Shown piece by piece: positions 52,675-61,757 of a DNA stretch of 64,000 bases. Source of the DNA: Flavobacterium pectinovorum (GTDB lineage: Bacteria; Bacteroidota; Bacteroidia; Flavobacteriales; Flavobacteriaceae); NCBI RefSeq assembly GCF_006438875.1, contig NZ_RCZH01000008.1, positions 62,001-126,000 of the forward strand, written 5' to 3'. Made by a program: the position numbers and the translations under genes. How positions within the stretch are numbered: the stretch's first letter is position 1; each line of letters begins with the position of its first letter. The notes beneath the pieces are model-generated. The model searched no databases and was not told the DNA's origin. It saw only the letters and a list, made by a program, of their open reading frames with translations.

Positions 52675-52971
52675 TTCTTATTTCATATCTTACTTCTACA
52701 TTTTAATCTCTTTTCTTTTCTGCCAATTGCAATCTCTTTTGAGTAATCATTGGCATTTTTACTTCTATTCCTTTTTACAACTTTCTCAATTCTTTCAGAA
52801 TTTTATTAAATTATCTAAGATTAAACTTCTATAAAATCAGATAATAAATTCTTTATTGTAAGAAAACCAAACTTATCTCAATAATGATTTTGCTGCTATT
52901 AGATATTTGCAAAATTCTATATTTTTGTTTTATACGAAAGATTTTACCTACTTCAAATAAAAGCCTTACTT
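52675..52971. other. AT-rich spacer, nothing recognised
   Basis: 297 bp of low-GC DNA between two plus-strand genes; no repeat, terminator or ORF of note. Confidence 0.4.
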
Positions 52972-54993
52972 ATGGAACAAGCTCTTCAATCAGAAATTTA
53001 TAAAATTCAAAAGCCAGAACATTGGGCTGGCAATATTAACGACGCGCAACTTATTGAATATATCAAAGAATCTGAATTCTCTCAAAAACAAGCAGATGAA
53101 GGACGCGATTATTGCTATTTTTTAGATAAAATATACTACACAAGTGATCATGAAAATAGTGAATATGCTTGTCTGGCATATACGCTAAATGAACCTGCAA
53201 ATCTAGAAAGAGCATCTGTTGTAGATGTTGTTTTGGAAGAAAACGAAACGTACGTTATACACCGAATCAGTGTTTTGAGAGATGGTGTTCTGGTTGATAA
53301 AATTCCGGATACGAAAATCAAAATACTTGACAGCGAAAACCAAAGTGGCGGCGGCGTTTTAAGCAGTAATAAAAAAGTCAATATCACGATAAAAGATCTT
53401 CGACTTTATGACATTTTGATTATGGAGGATTCCAGAATTAAAGTTTTTACTGATCGCGACTTTTTACGAAAAGGGTTCTCTAAATATATTTGGATAGGTC
53501 CCGACAGTTATTGGGCTTATGGAAAATATAAGTTCACTTTTAAAAATGATCGCGAAAGAACAATTGCCTATAAAAAGACTTTTTTCAGGGATGAAAACGG
53601 AAATGTTTTGGAACCTGAAGTTAACCACTTGAAAAAAGGGGAAGAATATGTAATTAACGAAGAGAACTACATCAATTTTGTGGATTCAAATCGAGAAGTT
53701 TCTCCATTTATAGATTTTGCAACGGATGCTAATTGGAAAGAATTATCAAATTATATCGCTCCAATTTATGATGCTATTTTTGAAAAATCTTCGCTAAAGG
53801 AATTTGCGCCGGATTTAATTGAAAAAATTGATGGTATAAATGACAAGGATGAACAGCTGCAATTTGCTATAGAATATGTGCAAAATCATATTAATTATAT
53901 TTACAATGCTGATGAGATGAATGGTTACAAACCTCAGGAACCGTCAGTTACTTATGAAAATAAGCAGGGTGATTGTAAAGCAAAATCGGTTTTATTGAAG
54001 GTGATTTTAGATTCTATTGGTATCGACTCTTCAATTGTTTTAGTCAATTTCAATACGGACTTCTACATGAAATATTATTTACCGTCGTTGCTGACTTTTA
54101 ATCACGTAATTGTAAAAATAAATTACAAGGGCGAAAGTTACTTTGTGGATGCAACGCTTCGTGATGAATTTGGATTAATTGAAAATCGTGGTTTTATCTT
54201 CTTTATGCATTATTTGGAGGTTAAACCAAATCTGGAATTACAAATTAAACCGCCACATCGTTTTTCTTATTATGCTGTTGATGAAAAATCTGAACTTATT
54301 GTAGCAAACAATATTGGCAAGCTTAACTTAACAACTATATACAAAGGAAATCGCGCCAATAATATGCGTAAATATTTCAAAAAAACGAACAAAAGAGAAA
54401 TCATTGACAGTTGGAATAATTTCTTCTTTCATACTCTAAATTACAATAACGACAGAAACGGAACTGATCTTAGAAATATATTTAAAGATGCTGTAATTGA
54501 AATTGTAAGTGATGACAAAAAACTAAATGAATTTAAAATTGAATACAAAACAACAATTGAAAATCCGTATTATACTGATGGCAAAAACAATCGTTTTTTA
54601 ATGTATTTTGATGGAAATATTGTCAAAAACAGTGCAAGGGATTTTATGCACAAAGACATTACTTTCTGGCATAATTTTGACAACGAACGTTTTGAAATCC
54701 AACTTCTGACGGATCAAAAAATAGATGTTACGGAGAAATTTACGATACAGGAAAGCACTATTAATAATCCGTATTTTGATTATACGAGCCGCAAAAAAAT
54801 CACTAAAAATGGTGGAACTATCATAATTGATTTTAAACCATTAATAAACTTAGAAATTCCGGAGAAGGATTTTGAAGATTTCAGAGCAGCACACCACGAA
54901 GTTGCGGATAGTAATTTTGGAATTGGAGTTGATATTATTGAAGAGGGTATTTTGAATAAATTAAAATTCAATTTCAAAAAACATTTTAATTAA
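52972..54993 (+). CDS. Transglutaminase-like protein with DUF3857-type N-terminus
   Basis: 673 residues, no signal peptide. The N-terminal half is beta-rich (YVIHRISVLRDGVLVDK ... IKDLRLYDILIME) as in DUF3857 proteins. The transglutaminase core has Cys in QGDCKAKSVLLKVIL, His in FNHVIVKINY and Asp in YFVDATLRDEFG, so a cysteine-protease-like triad is complete. The C-terminal part is another beta-rich domain. Such proteins are frequent in Bacteroidota, usually with a signal peptide; its absence here is unusual. Role unknown. Confidence 0.85.
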   Translation: MEQALQSEIYKIQKPEHWAGNINDAQLIEYIKESEFSQKQADEGRDYCYFLDKIYYTSDHENSEYACLAYTLNEPANLERASVVDVVLEENETYVIHRISVLRDGVLVDKIPDTKIKILDSENQSGGGVLSSNKKVNITIKDLRLYDILIMEDSRIKVFTDRDFLRKGFSKYIWIGPDSYWAYGKYKFTFKNDRERTIAYKKTFFRDENGNVLEPEVNHLKKGEEYVINEENYINFVDSNREVSPFIDFATDANWKELSNYIAPIYDAIFEKSSLKEFAPDLIEKIDGINDKDEQLQFAIEYVQNHINYIYNADEMNGYKPQEPSVTYENKQGDCKAKSVLLKVILDSIGIDSSIVLVNFNTDFYMKYYLPSLLTFNHVIVKINYKGESYFVDATLRDEFGLIENRGFIFFMHYLEVKPNLELQIKPPHRFSYYAVDEKSELIVANNIGKLNLTTIYKGNRANNMRKYFKKTNKREIIDSWNNFFFHTLNYNNDRNGTDLRNIFKDAVIEIVSDDKKLNEFKIEYKTTIENPYYTDGKNNRFLMYFDGNIVKNSARDFMHKDITFWHNFDNERFEIQLLTDQKIDVTEKFTIQESTINNPYFDYTSRKKITKNGGTIIIDFKPLINLEIPEKDFEDFRAAHHEVADSNFGIGVDIIEEGILNKLKFNFKKHFN

Positions 54994-55017
54994 AAATCAA
55001 TCCGTAAAGGAAATTAG

Positions 55018-55193
55018 TTTTAACACATAGAAACATAGATTCTATACGCTCAAAAAAGATGTTTCACTTCTTTAAAAGACACAGAGTCTAGCTATGTGTA
55101 AGAAACATGTTTCTTTTTACACTCCTTTTCAAGATAAAAAAACCTATGTTTCTATGTGTTAAATGAAATTTTAGCGATCACACCCAATGAGTT
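55018..55193. repeat. AACACATAGAAACATAG element (copy 2)
   Basis: Same block order as 50727-50894. The ends TTTTAACACATAGAAACATAG and CCTATGTTTCTATGTGTTAA form long mirror arms, with an inner TAGCTATGTG. It starts 25 bp after the transglutaminase gene. Confidence 0.75.
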
Positions 55194-55214
55194 AAAATCA
55201 TATTTGTTTTAACA

Positions 55215-55247
55215 TAAAAAAGCGGAGTCTTACGATTCCGCTTTTTT
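55215..55247. terminator. Bidirectional terminator at the end of the glycosidase operon
   Basis: AAAAAAGCGGA and TCCGCTTTTTT, a strong stem with T runs both ways; 30 bp after the GH3 stop on the minus strand. Confidence 0.88.
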
Positions 55248-55277
55248 GGTTAATTACAGTTTTTGGAGATTGTAATT

Positions 55278-57503
55278 TTATTGTAATTCAAAGTTTGATC
55301 TTAATTTAATATCTGCTGACGAAGTTCCGATCATTAGTTCGAAATCGCCTGGTTCAGCTGTCCATTCTAATTTATCATTGTAGAAAGATAGTTTCTCTTT
55401 GTCAATTGTAAATTCGATAGTTTTAGATTCTCCAGCATTTAATTTTACTTTTTGGAAATCTCTTAATTCCAAAACCGGTCTTACTACTGAACCGAATTTG
55501 TCTTTTAAATACAATTGTACTACTTCTTCTCCAGCTACTTTTCCAATATTTGATAATTGAAAGGAAACTTTTATTGTTTCGTTGCTTTTTATTTTAGTCG
55601 AAGATAATTTCAAATCTGTATAACCAAATTGTGTATAACTCAATCCGTATCCGAAAGGAAATTTAGGTGAGTTTTTTAAATCTATATAAGCTGAAACATA
55701 ATTTTTTGAATCTTCATCTTTTGCTGGTCTTCCTGTGCTGAAATGATTGTAATAAATAGGCACTTGCCCTACTTCTCTCGGGAATGTCATTGGCAATTTT
55801 CCTGACGGATTATAATCTCCAAATAAAACATTAGCGATTGCATTTCCTGCTTCAGTTCCTAACCACCACGTATAAACAATTGCCGGAACATTGTCTGCTG
55901 TCCAGTTAAAAATAAGAGGTCTTCCCGCGTTTACCAAAACCACAACTGGTTTTCCTGTTGCCTGGATTGCTTTTACTAAATCTTCCTGAACGCCCGGTAA
56001 GCCCAAATTGCTGCGGCTTTTTGCTTCACCGCTCATGTCATGTCTTTCGCCAATACTTAAAATTACAACATCTGCTTGTTTGGCAGTTGCAACAGCTTCC
56101 GCAAAACCATCTTTATTATCTCCGGTTACTTCACAGCCTTTTGCGTAGAGCAATTTAGTATTTTTACCCACTTTGTTTTGTAAACCATCCCATTGCGAAA
56201 CTACCCATTTATCATAAGCAACATCCGGCAATTCTACGGCCCAAAATCCCATATTGGCTTTGTATTCTTTTACCATTGGTCCAATAAATGCAATTGTTTT
56301 TACACTTTTAGAAATTGGCAATGTTTGATTGTCATTCTTTAATAAAACGATACTTTTTTGCGCTACTTCAAGTGCTGCTTTTCTGTTTTCAGGATTACTT
56401 AAGGCTTTTTCAGCTCTTTTTTCGTCTGAATATCTGTATGGATCATCAAATAATCCTAATTCAAATTTCTTGCGAAGAATACGTTTTACCGCGTCATCGA
56501 TTAAATCAATAGAAACTTTACCTTCTTTTACCAATTCGGCAAGATTGTAACGGTATGCATTACTTTCCATATCCATATCACTTCCGGCTGTAATCGCAGA
56601 AAGTGCGGCGGCTTTAAGGTCTTTTGAATATCCGTGCGCTACCATTTCCCCAATAGAGCCCCAATCCGAAACTACGAATCCCTGAAAGTTCCATTTTCCT
56701 TTTAAAATATCGCGTTGTAAATGTGCATTTCCTGAAGCAGGAATTCCGTTTAAATCATTAAATGAATTCATGAAAGTTGCTGCACCAGCATCCAGGGCCG
56801 CTTTAAACGGAGGCAAATAGGTTTCAAGTAACATACGCTCGCTCATATCTACTGAGTTGTAATCTCTACCGCCAACTCCTGCACCATAAGCTGCAAAGTG
56901 TTTTACGCACGCCATAACGGAGTTTAAATCTCCTAATTTATTTCCTTGAAATCCTTTTACTCTTGCATAAGCAATTTTAGAGCCTAAGTAAGTATCTTCT
57001 CCGGCTCCTTCCATTACACGTCCCCAACGAGGATCACGTCCAATATCAACCATTGGCGCAAATGTCCAGTGAATTCCGCTTGCAGATGCTTCTGTAGCCG
57101 CAACTCTTGCCGCTAATTCAATTGCTGCTAAATCCCAACTTGCAGCCTCAGCTAACGGAATTGGAAACGTTGTTTTGTATCCGTGAATTACGTCCTGACC
57201 AAATAACAACGGAATTTTTAAACGCGATTGCATCGCTAATTCCTGATATTGTCGGGTATATTTTGTTCCGATAATATTTAGCATCGAACCTACTAAACCT
57301 GCTTTGATTTCGGCTTGTTTGTTTGGATTTATCGTAATTGGTCCTGTTGCAGAATTATCGCCTGTATATTGATTAAGCTGACCTATTTTTTCTTCAATAG
57401 TCATTTTTTTCAATAAAGCATTTACTTTCTGATCGATTGTTTCTTGTTGTGCGACCGCAAAAAACGATACCATCAACAAGGTAAATGTGGTTATTTTTTT
57501 CAT
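55278..57503 (-). CDS. bglX: Periplasmic beta-glucosidase, GH3
   Basis: 741 residues, BglX-like. Signal peptide KKITTFTLLMVSFFAVAQ. The N-terminal barrel holds WTFAPMVDIGRDPRWGRVMEGAGED, KHFAAYG and the nucleophile Asp280 in GFVVSDWGSI. The second domain has IGERHDMSGEAKSRSNLGLPG, and a fibronectin III-like C-terminal domain follows (LSNIGKVAGEEVVQLYLKD). It cleaves glucose from beta-glucan oligosaccharides. Last gene of the operon, 112 bp after the GH30 gene. Confidence 0.95.
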   Translation of the reverse strand: MKKITTFTLLMVSFFAVAQQETIDQKVNALLKKMTIEEKIGQLNQYTGDNSATGPITINPNKQAEIKAGLVGSMLNIIGTKYTRQYQELAMQSRLKIPLLFGQDVIHGYKTTFPIPLAEAASWDLAAIELAARVAATEASASGIHWTFAPMVDIGRDPRWGRVMEGAGEDTYLGSKIAYARVKGFQGNKLGDLNSVMACVKHFAAYGAGVGGRDYNSVDMSERMLLETYLPPFKAALDAGAATFMNSFNDLNGIPASGNAHLQRDILKGKWNFQGFVVSDWGSIGEMVAHGYSKDLKAAALSAITAGSDMDMESNAYRYNLAELVKEGKVSIDLIDDAVKRILRKKFELGLFDDPYRYSDEKRAEKALSNPENRKAALEVAQKSIVLLKNDNQTLPISKSVKTIAFIGPMVKEYKANMGFWAVELPDVAYDKWVVSQWDGLQNKVGKNTKLLYAKGCEVTGDNKDGFAEAVATAKQADVVILSIGERHDMSGEAKSRSNLGLPGVQEDLVKAIQATGKPVVVLVNAGRPLIFNWTADNVPAIVYTWWLGTEAGNAIANVLFGDYNPSGKLPMTFPREVGQVPIYYNHFSTGRPAKDEDSKNYVSAYIDLKNSPKFPFGYGLSYTQFGYTDLKLSSTKIKSNETIKVSFQLSNIGKVAGEEVVQLYLKDKFGSVVRPVLELRDFQKVKLNAGESKTIEFTIDKEKLSFYNDKLEWTAEPGDFELMIGTSSADIKLRSNFELQ

Positions 57504-57530
57504 ACGTATTTAATATATGCTATTTAATGG

Positions 57531-57549
57531 ATCCCGATAGCTATCGGGA
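57531..57549. repeat. TCCCGATAGCTATCGGGA hairpin
   Basis: Perfect 18-bp palindrome in the GH3 leader, belonging to the small TCCCGA/TCGGGA hairpin family of the window. Confidence 0.7.
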
Positions 57550-57615
57550 GGAATCTCCACTCTTTATTCCAGTTTAATATTTGGAATCATAGCGATTTCA
57601 AGTGATTAATTTTGA

Positions 57616-59040
57616 TTACCAAACGTAAGTTGCAACTGCACCAGCGTTTAAAGTAGTTGAAATTTGTTTTTGATTGTATTTGATATTGAATGATTCTGTC
57701 GAAGTTCCATCATTTTCTACGATCAGAACAATTTGTCCCGAAGGAGTTTTAAACGCAACATTGTACAAGTTATTACTAATATTACTGCCAATTCTAACAG
57801 ATCCTTCCGGAACGAATTTTGAAGCATGACCAATGATATAATACCCTACTTCTCTTTTGATATTCTGAGCCTGATCGATCATTAATGCCCCTTTACAAGT
57901 AGAACATCCGCCTGGTGTAAATGGTTTGTAGTATTCATCATTTGCCAATCCCCAAGATAATGCATTTACACTCCAGTTACGCATAGAACCAATTACAACG
58001 TTTTTTACGCTCCATTTCAAATCAGATTCGAAACTGCTTTTTGATCCTGTGTATTGCTCTGTAAAATATAAGTCTTTCTTTGGATATGCATTATGAACTG
58101 TAGACAAAGCGCTGATATCTCCTTCATATAAATGGAATGCTGAACCAGCTACAAAAGGATTCGCTTTTGCATCTTTCAAAATCGTTAAAGGATATTCGGG
58201 TTTATTACAATTGTGATCGTAAACTACAATTTTGGTTTTGATTTTTGCTTTCGCGAAAGCGGGACCTAAATTATTTCCGATAAAATCTGCCTGTTGTTCT
58301 GCAAGCATTAATAAACTTGGATTATTTCCGGGATGCAAAGGTTCGTTTTGCGGTGTTATCGCATCAATTACAATTCCCTGTGCTTTCATTGCCTGAATAT
58401 ATTTTACAAAATACTCGGCATAAACCTGATAATATTTTGGCTGTAAACTTCCGCCTTTTGAGTTTCCGTTATCTTTCATCCAAACTGGCGGTGACCAAGG
58501 AGAACCCATGATTTTTATCTTTGGGTTTATTGCCAAAATTTCTTTTAAAAGCGGCACAACATCATTTAAATCCGAACCAAGATTAAAGTGTTCCAGTTTT
58601 AAATCTGTTTGACCTTCCGGCATATCATCATACGAAAAAACTTTTTCATTCAAATCAGAAGCTCCAATACTAATTCGTAAATAACTCAAGCCAATTGCAT
58701 CATTATTTCTTGTAAACAATTCCTGAAGCAATGCTTCTTTCTTTGCTTTGTCCAGTTTCATAATTGCCTGAGCACTTCCTCCTGTTAAGGAAAATCCAAA
58801 ACCTTCGATGGTTTGAAATTTTTGAGAAGCGTCAACTAGAATCGTTTGATTTGAATTCGTTTCTGAATTAAAAACCAAATCATTTTGCTTTTGCAATTTT
58901 AATGTTTCATCGGTTGTTGTAATCCAAGCTTCGGCTTTACCAGAAGTGGTAACTGAATTTTTTGAAGTTCCGCATTTTATTTGAACTGCAATCAAAGGCA
59001 GTAAAAGTAAAATTTGAAGTTTTTTGTTGATGTTTTTCAT
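57616..59040 (-). CDS. GH30-family glycosidase, lipoprotein
   Basis: 474 residues. Signal peptide with Cys23 after AVQIK as probable lipid anchor. TIM barrel plus beta-sandwich: FQTIEGFGFSLTGGSAQAI, YLRISIGASDL, GSPWSPPVWMKDN, acid/base Glu233 in TPQNEP, nucleophile Glu328 in YFTEQY. GH30 covers beta-1,6-glucanases, glucosylceramidases and beta-xylanases; the subfamily cannot be settled by eye. Strongly similar along its full length to the protein at 61758, so a duplication within the operon. Confidence 0.94.
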   Translation of the reverse strand: MKNINKKLQILLLLPLIAVQIKCGTSKNSVTTSGKAEAWITTTDETLKLQKQNDLVFNSETNSNQTILVDASQKFQTIEGFGFSLTGGSAQAIMKLDKAKKEALLQELFTRNNDAIGLSYLRISIGASDLNEKVFSYDDMPEGQTDLKLEHFNLGSDLNDVVPLLKEILAINPKIKIMGSPWSPPVWMKDNGNSKGGSLQPKYYQVYAEYFVKYIQAMKAQGIVIDAITPQNEPLHPGNNPSLLMLAEQQADFIGNNLGPAFAKAKIKTKIVVYDHNCNKPEYPLTILKDAKANPFVAGSAFHLYEGDISALSTVHNAYPKKDLYFTEQYTGSKSSFESDLKWSVKNVVIGSMRNWSVNALSWGLANDEYYKPFTPGGCSTCKGALMIDQAQNIKREVGYYIIGHASKFVPEGSVRIGSNISNNLYNVAFKTPSGQIVLIVENDGTSTESFNIKYNQKQISTTLNAGAVATYVW

Positions 59041-59043
59041 TTT

Positions 59044-59883
59044 TTAATCTATTTCTATTAAGACAGGTAAATGATCTGACGGATATCTTAAATCTTTAGA
59101 ATCACTTAGTACTGCGTGTTTTTGAATTTTTAGTCCGCTATTTTTAGACATAAAAATATAATCTATTAATAACGTTACTGGCTTATTATGCTCAAAATCA
59201 TTGAATGTTCCGGATGGTCCAAAAGGTTTTTCTATTGACACATCTTTGGTATCATCCATTACTTTTTTAATTTCTATAATTTGTTTTGTATCCGGTTCTG
59301 AATTGAAATCTCCCATTAAAAAAACTGGATACTTTTTAGTATTTACTGCTGCTATTTTCGAAAGAACCAATTCTACTCCTTTTACTCTTGCGACTTCACC
59401 CATGTGATCGAGATGCAGATTAAAAACCCAAAACGTTTTTTTTGTTTTTAAATCTTTAAAAAGAGCATACGTACAAACTCTGTTACAAGCTGCATCCCAA
59501 CCTCTTGAAACCATATCGGGTGTTTCTGACAACCAAAATGTATTTGATTCCTGTACCTGAAAACGATCTTTTTTATAATAAATCGTACAAGCTTCTCCAG
59601 TTCCTTTCTCTTCTCTGCCAATTCCAAACTTGTTGTATTTTGGCAAAGCCGAAGCTATGTCAATAACCTGATTGGGAGTTGCTTCCTGAACTCCAAAAAT
59701 ATCCGGACTATAAAATTGTATTTGAGAAGTAAAATAATCTTTTCGGTTTGGCCATGCATTTTCTCCGTCAGACGCTACATCCAAACGAATATTGTAGGTC
59801 ATAATTTTTAAATTCTGACCATAAAATGAACCGCTTACCAAAAGCACCATTACTACTAAAACAATTGTATTTATCTTTTTCAT
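59044..59883 (-). CDS. Secreted endonuclease/exonuclease/phosphatase family protein
   Basis: 279 residues with a signal peptide (INTIVLVVMVLLVSGSFYG). EEP fold: KIMTYNIRLD, FGVQEATPNQ, FNLHLDHMGEVAR, FLMGDFNSEPD, LIDYIFMS and PSDHLPVLIEI give all metal-binding and catalytic residues. It could be a phosphodiesterase acting on lipids, sugars or nucleic acids outside the cytoplasm. It begins 3 bp upstream of the GH30 gene at 57616 and is clearly part of the glycosidase operon. Confidence 0.92.
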   Translation of the reverse strand: MKKINTIVLVVMVLLVSGSFYGQNLKIMTYNIRLDVASDGENAWPNRKDYFTSQIQFYSPDIFGVQEATPNQVIDIASALPKYNKFGIGREEKGTGEACTIYYKKDRFQVQESNTFWLSETPDMVSRGWDAACNRVCTYALFKDLKTKKTFWVFNLHLDHMGEVARVKGVELVLSKIAAVNTKKYPVFLMGDFNSEPDTKQIIEIKKVMDDTKDVSIEKPFGPSGTFNDFEHNKPVTLLIDYIFMSKNSGLKIQKHAVLSDSKDLRYPSDHLPVLIEID

Positions 59884-60003
59884 GTTAAAATTTTTTATTC
59901 TGGTAAAGCTACTGTTTCAAAGGCTTTACTGAAAACAATCAATTTAAAACTTATGTTAATTATGTTACGGTCAACATTTAATTCCCTAACGGAATATCTT
60001 TTA

Positions 60004-61743
60004 TTATTTAGCTTCTGAAAAATCTAAATAATTCAAATTAAAACTTCCTTTTTCGAAAACAAATTTGATTTTATTTGTTCCTGCATTTAATTCTATTCCT
60101 GATAAAATAACTGTTTTGAATTTTTCATTTCCTCCAGTTGCAGGAAGTATGATTGTTTCTGATTTTTTACCGTTTTCTGTTTCTAAATGAAGTTTTCCTT
60201 CTAATTTTTCACTTGAATAACGAATCGCAACTTTGTATGATTTCTGTTTTGCAACCTGAGTTGTAAATTGAAGCCATTCTCCATCTTCTATAAATGAAAC
60301 CTGATAACCGTTTGATCCTGCATCTTTGCATGGTAAAATATCGACACCATCATTTCTCATGGTATTTCCTTTGTTCCACTCGTCAAAATTTCCTGTTTCT
60401 GATCTGTAGTTGATAAAATCTTTATCTGAATATGCATATCCATTTGTTCCCAAATCATATTGAGTTGCAGCAATTTTCCCTGGAATTACATGTTTTTTAT
60501 ACGGTTTTGTATCGTTGGTCTGTACTTGCCTAAACATTGCATCGATTACATCCGGCTTAACTGTCAGGTTTTCCATTTTGTAATTATCTGCCATTTTCAT
60601 CAATATTTTTTTGGCAAAATCTGAACTTGGTTTTTGACCGCCATCTTTCCAGTATTTCAATAAAACATCATATTCCGGAATTTTAGTTACTGAAGTTACT
60701 CCGGCAATATTTTCGATTTTTTTCATTGGCCAGAAAGCCCATCCAATATTATTGCTTTCGACTAAGTTCAGTGCATCTTTAAACCAAACATTAGAGTTTT
60801 CGCCACTTTCTCCTAACCAAATCGGAACATTATATTGCGTTCTGTAATCCAGCATTTTCTGGATCGAAGCTGTAGTGTTGTAGTTCCAGTATTTATGAAA
60901 ACTCAACGCCATATTTTCATCCCATAAAGGAAATATTCCGTTGTAATTATTCCCCCAACAGTTTCCTTCAATAAAGATCAAATGGTTTGTATCGACCTCA
61001 CGAATAGCTTTTGTTACCTGAACCATTAAATCTCTCAAAGGACCGTTCGAATTTTCGTCGCAACCATTTTTATTGGTTCCTGTAAAATTCCAGTTTGGTT
61101 CGTTGATAATATCGTAAGCTCCCATCCATTGATTATCTCTGTAACGAGAAGCTAGTTTTTTCCATAAAGCAATCATTTTTTTCTGATTGGCTTCACTTTG
61201 CCATAAAGATGGTTTTGTAGTATCGTAGTCAGAAATTGCAGCGTCATTTCCTTGTCCTCCGGGAGTTGCGTGCAAATCAAGAATCAAATAGATTTTATTT
61301 TCGGCACACCATTTCAGCAAGTTATCCGTCATGGTAAAACCTTCTTCTATCCATGTGATTTCACCATTTTTCTCTTGTTCAATTGGTGGTGTGTATAGGT
61401 TGTAATGCATTGGCAGACGAATGGAATTGAATCCCCATTTTGCCAAGGAATCAATATCACGTTTTGTAATTCCGTTTGCTTTGTAAGCGGCATAAAACTC
61501 TTTTGTTCCTTGTTCTCCAACAACGTCCTCAATTTTTTGTTTGATTACATATTGCGGACTTGCAAAAGGCTGAGTTTGCATCATATAACCTTCCTGAACC
61601 ATCCATCCTCCTAATCCTAAACCTCTTAATAGTATATTTTTTCCGTTTCCATCCACAATCTTTTGTCCGTCTCTGTGTACAAAACCTTGTCCAAAAGTTG
61701 TAATCGAAACTAGTAATTGTAATGCAATAATTATTTTTTTCAT
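60004..61743 (-). CDS. GH5 glycosidase with C-terminal carbohydrate-binding domain
   Basis: About 579 residues from the ATG at 61743 (an ORF extension to 61812 overlaps the upstream gene and lacks a signal peptide). Signal peptide KKIIIALQLLVSITTFGQ. GH5 barrel: LGGWMVQEGYM, GFNSIRLPMHYNLY, LDLHATPGGQGND, acid/base Glu215 in DIINEPNW, nucleophile Glu312 in WLGESGENS. From about residue 440 a CBM6/CBM35-like beta-sandwich (DAGSNGYQVSFIEDGEWLQFTTQV ... NKIKFVFEKGSFNLNYLDF). Related enzymes act on beta-1,3- or beta-1,4-glucans. Confidence 0.93.
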   Translation of the reverse strand: MKKIIIALQLLVSITTFGQGFVHRDGQKIVDGNGKNILLRGLGLGGWMVQEGYMMQTQPFASPQYVIKQKIEDVVGEQGTKEFYAAYKANGITKRDIDSLAKWGFNSIRLPMHYNLYTPPIEQEKNGEITWIEEGFTMTDNLLKWCAENKIYLILDLHATPGGQGNDAAISDYDTTKPSLWQSEANQKKMIALWKKLASRYRDNQWMGAYDIINEPNWNFTGTNKNGCDENSNGPLRDLMVQVTKAIREVDTNHLIFIEGNCWGNNYNGIFPLWDENMALSFHKYWNYNTTASIQKMLDYRTQYNVPIWLGESGENSNVWFKDALNLVESNNIGWAFWPMKKIENIAGVTSVTKIPEYDVLLKYWKDGGQKPSSDFAKKILMKMADNYKMENLTVKPDVIDAMFRQVQTNDTKPYKKHVIPGKIAATQYDLGTNGYAYSDKDFINYRSETGNFDEWNKGNTMRNDGVDILPCKDAGSNGYQVSFIEDGEWLQFTTQVAKQKSYKVAIRYSSEKLEGKLHLETENGKKSETIILPATGGNEKFKTVILSGIELNAGTNKIKFVFEKGSFNLNYLDFSEAK

Positions 61744-61757
61744 TGTAAATGCTTTAA

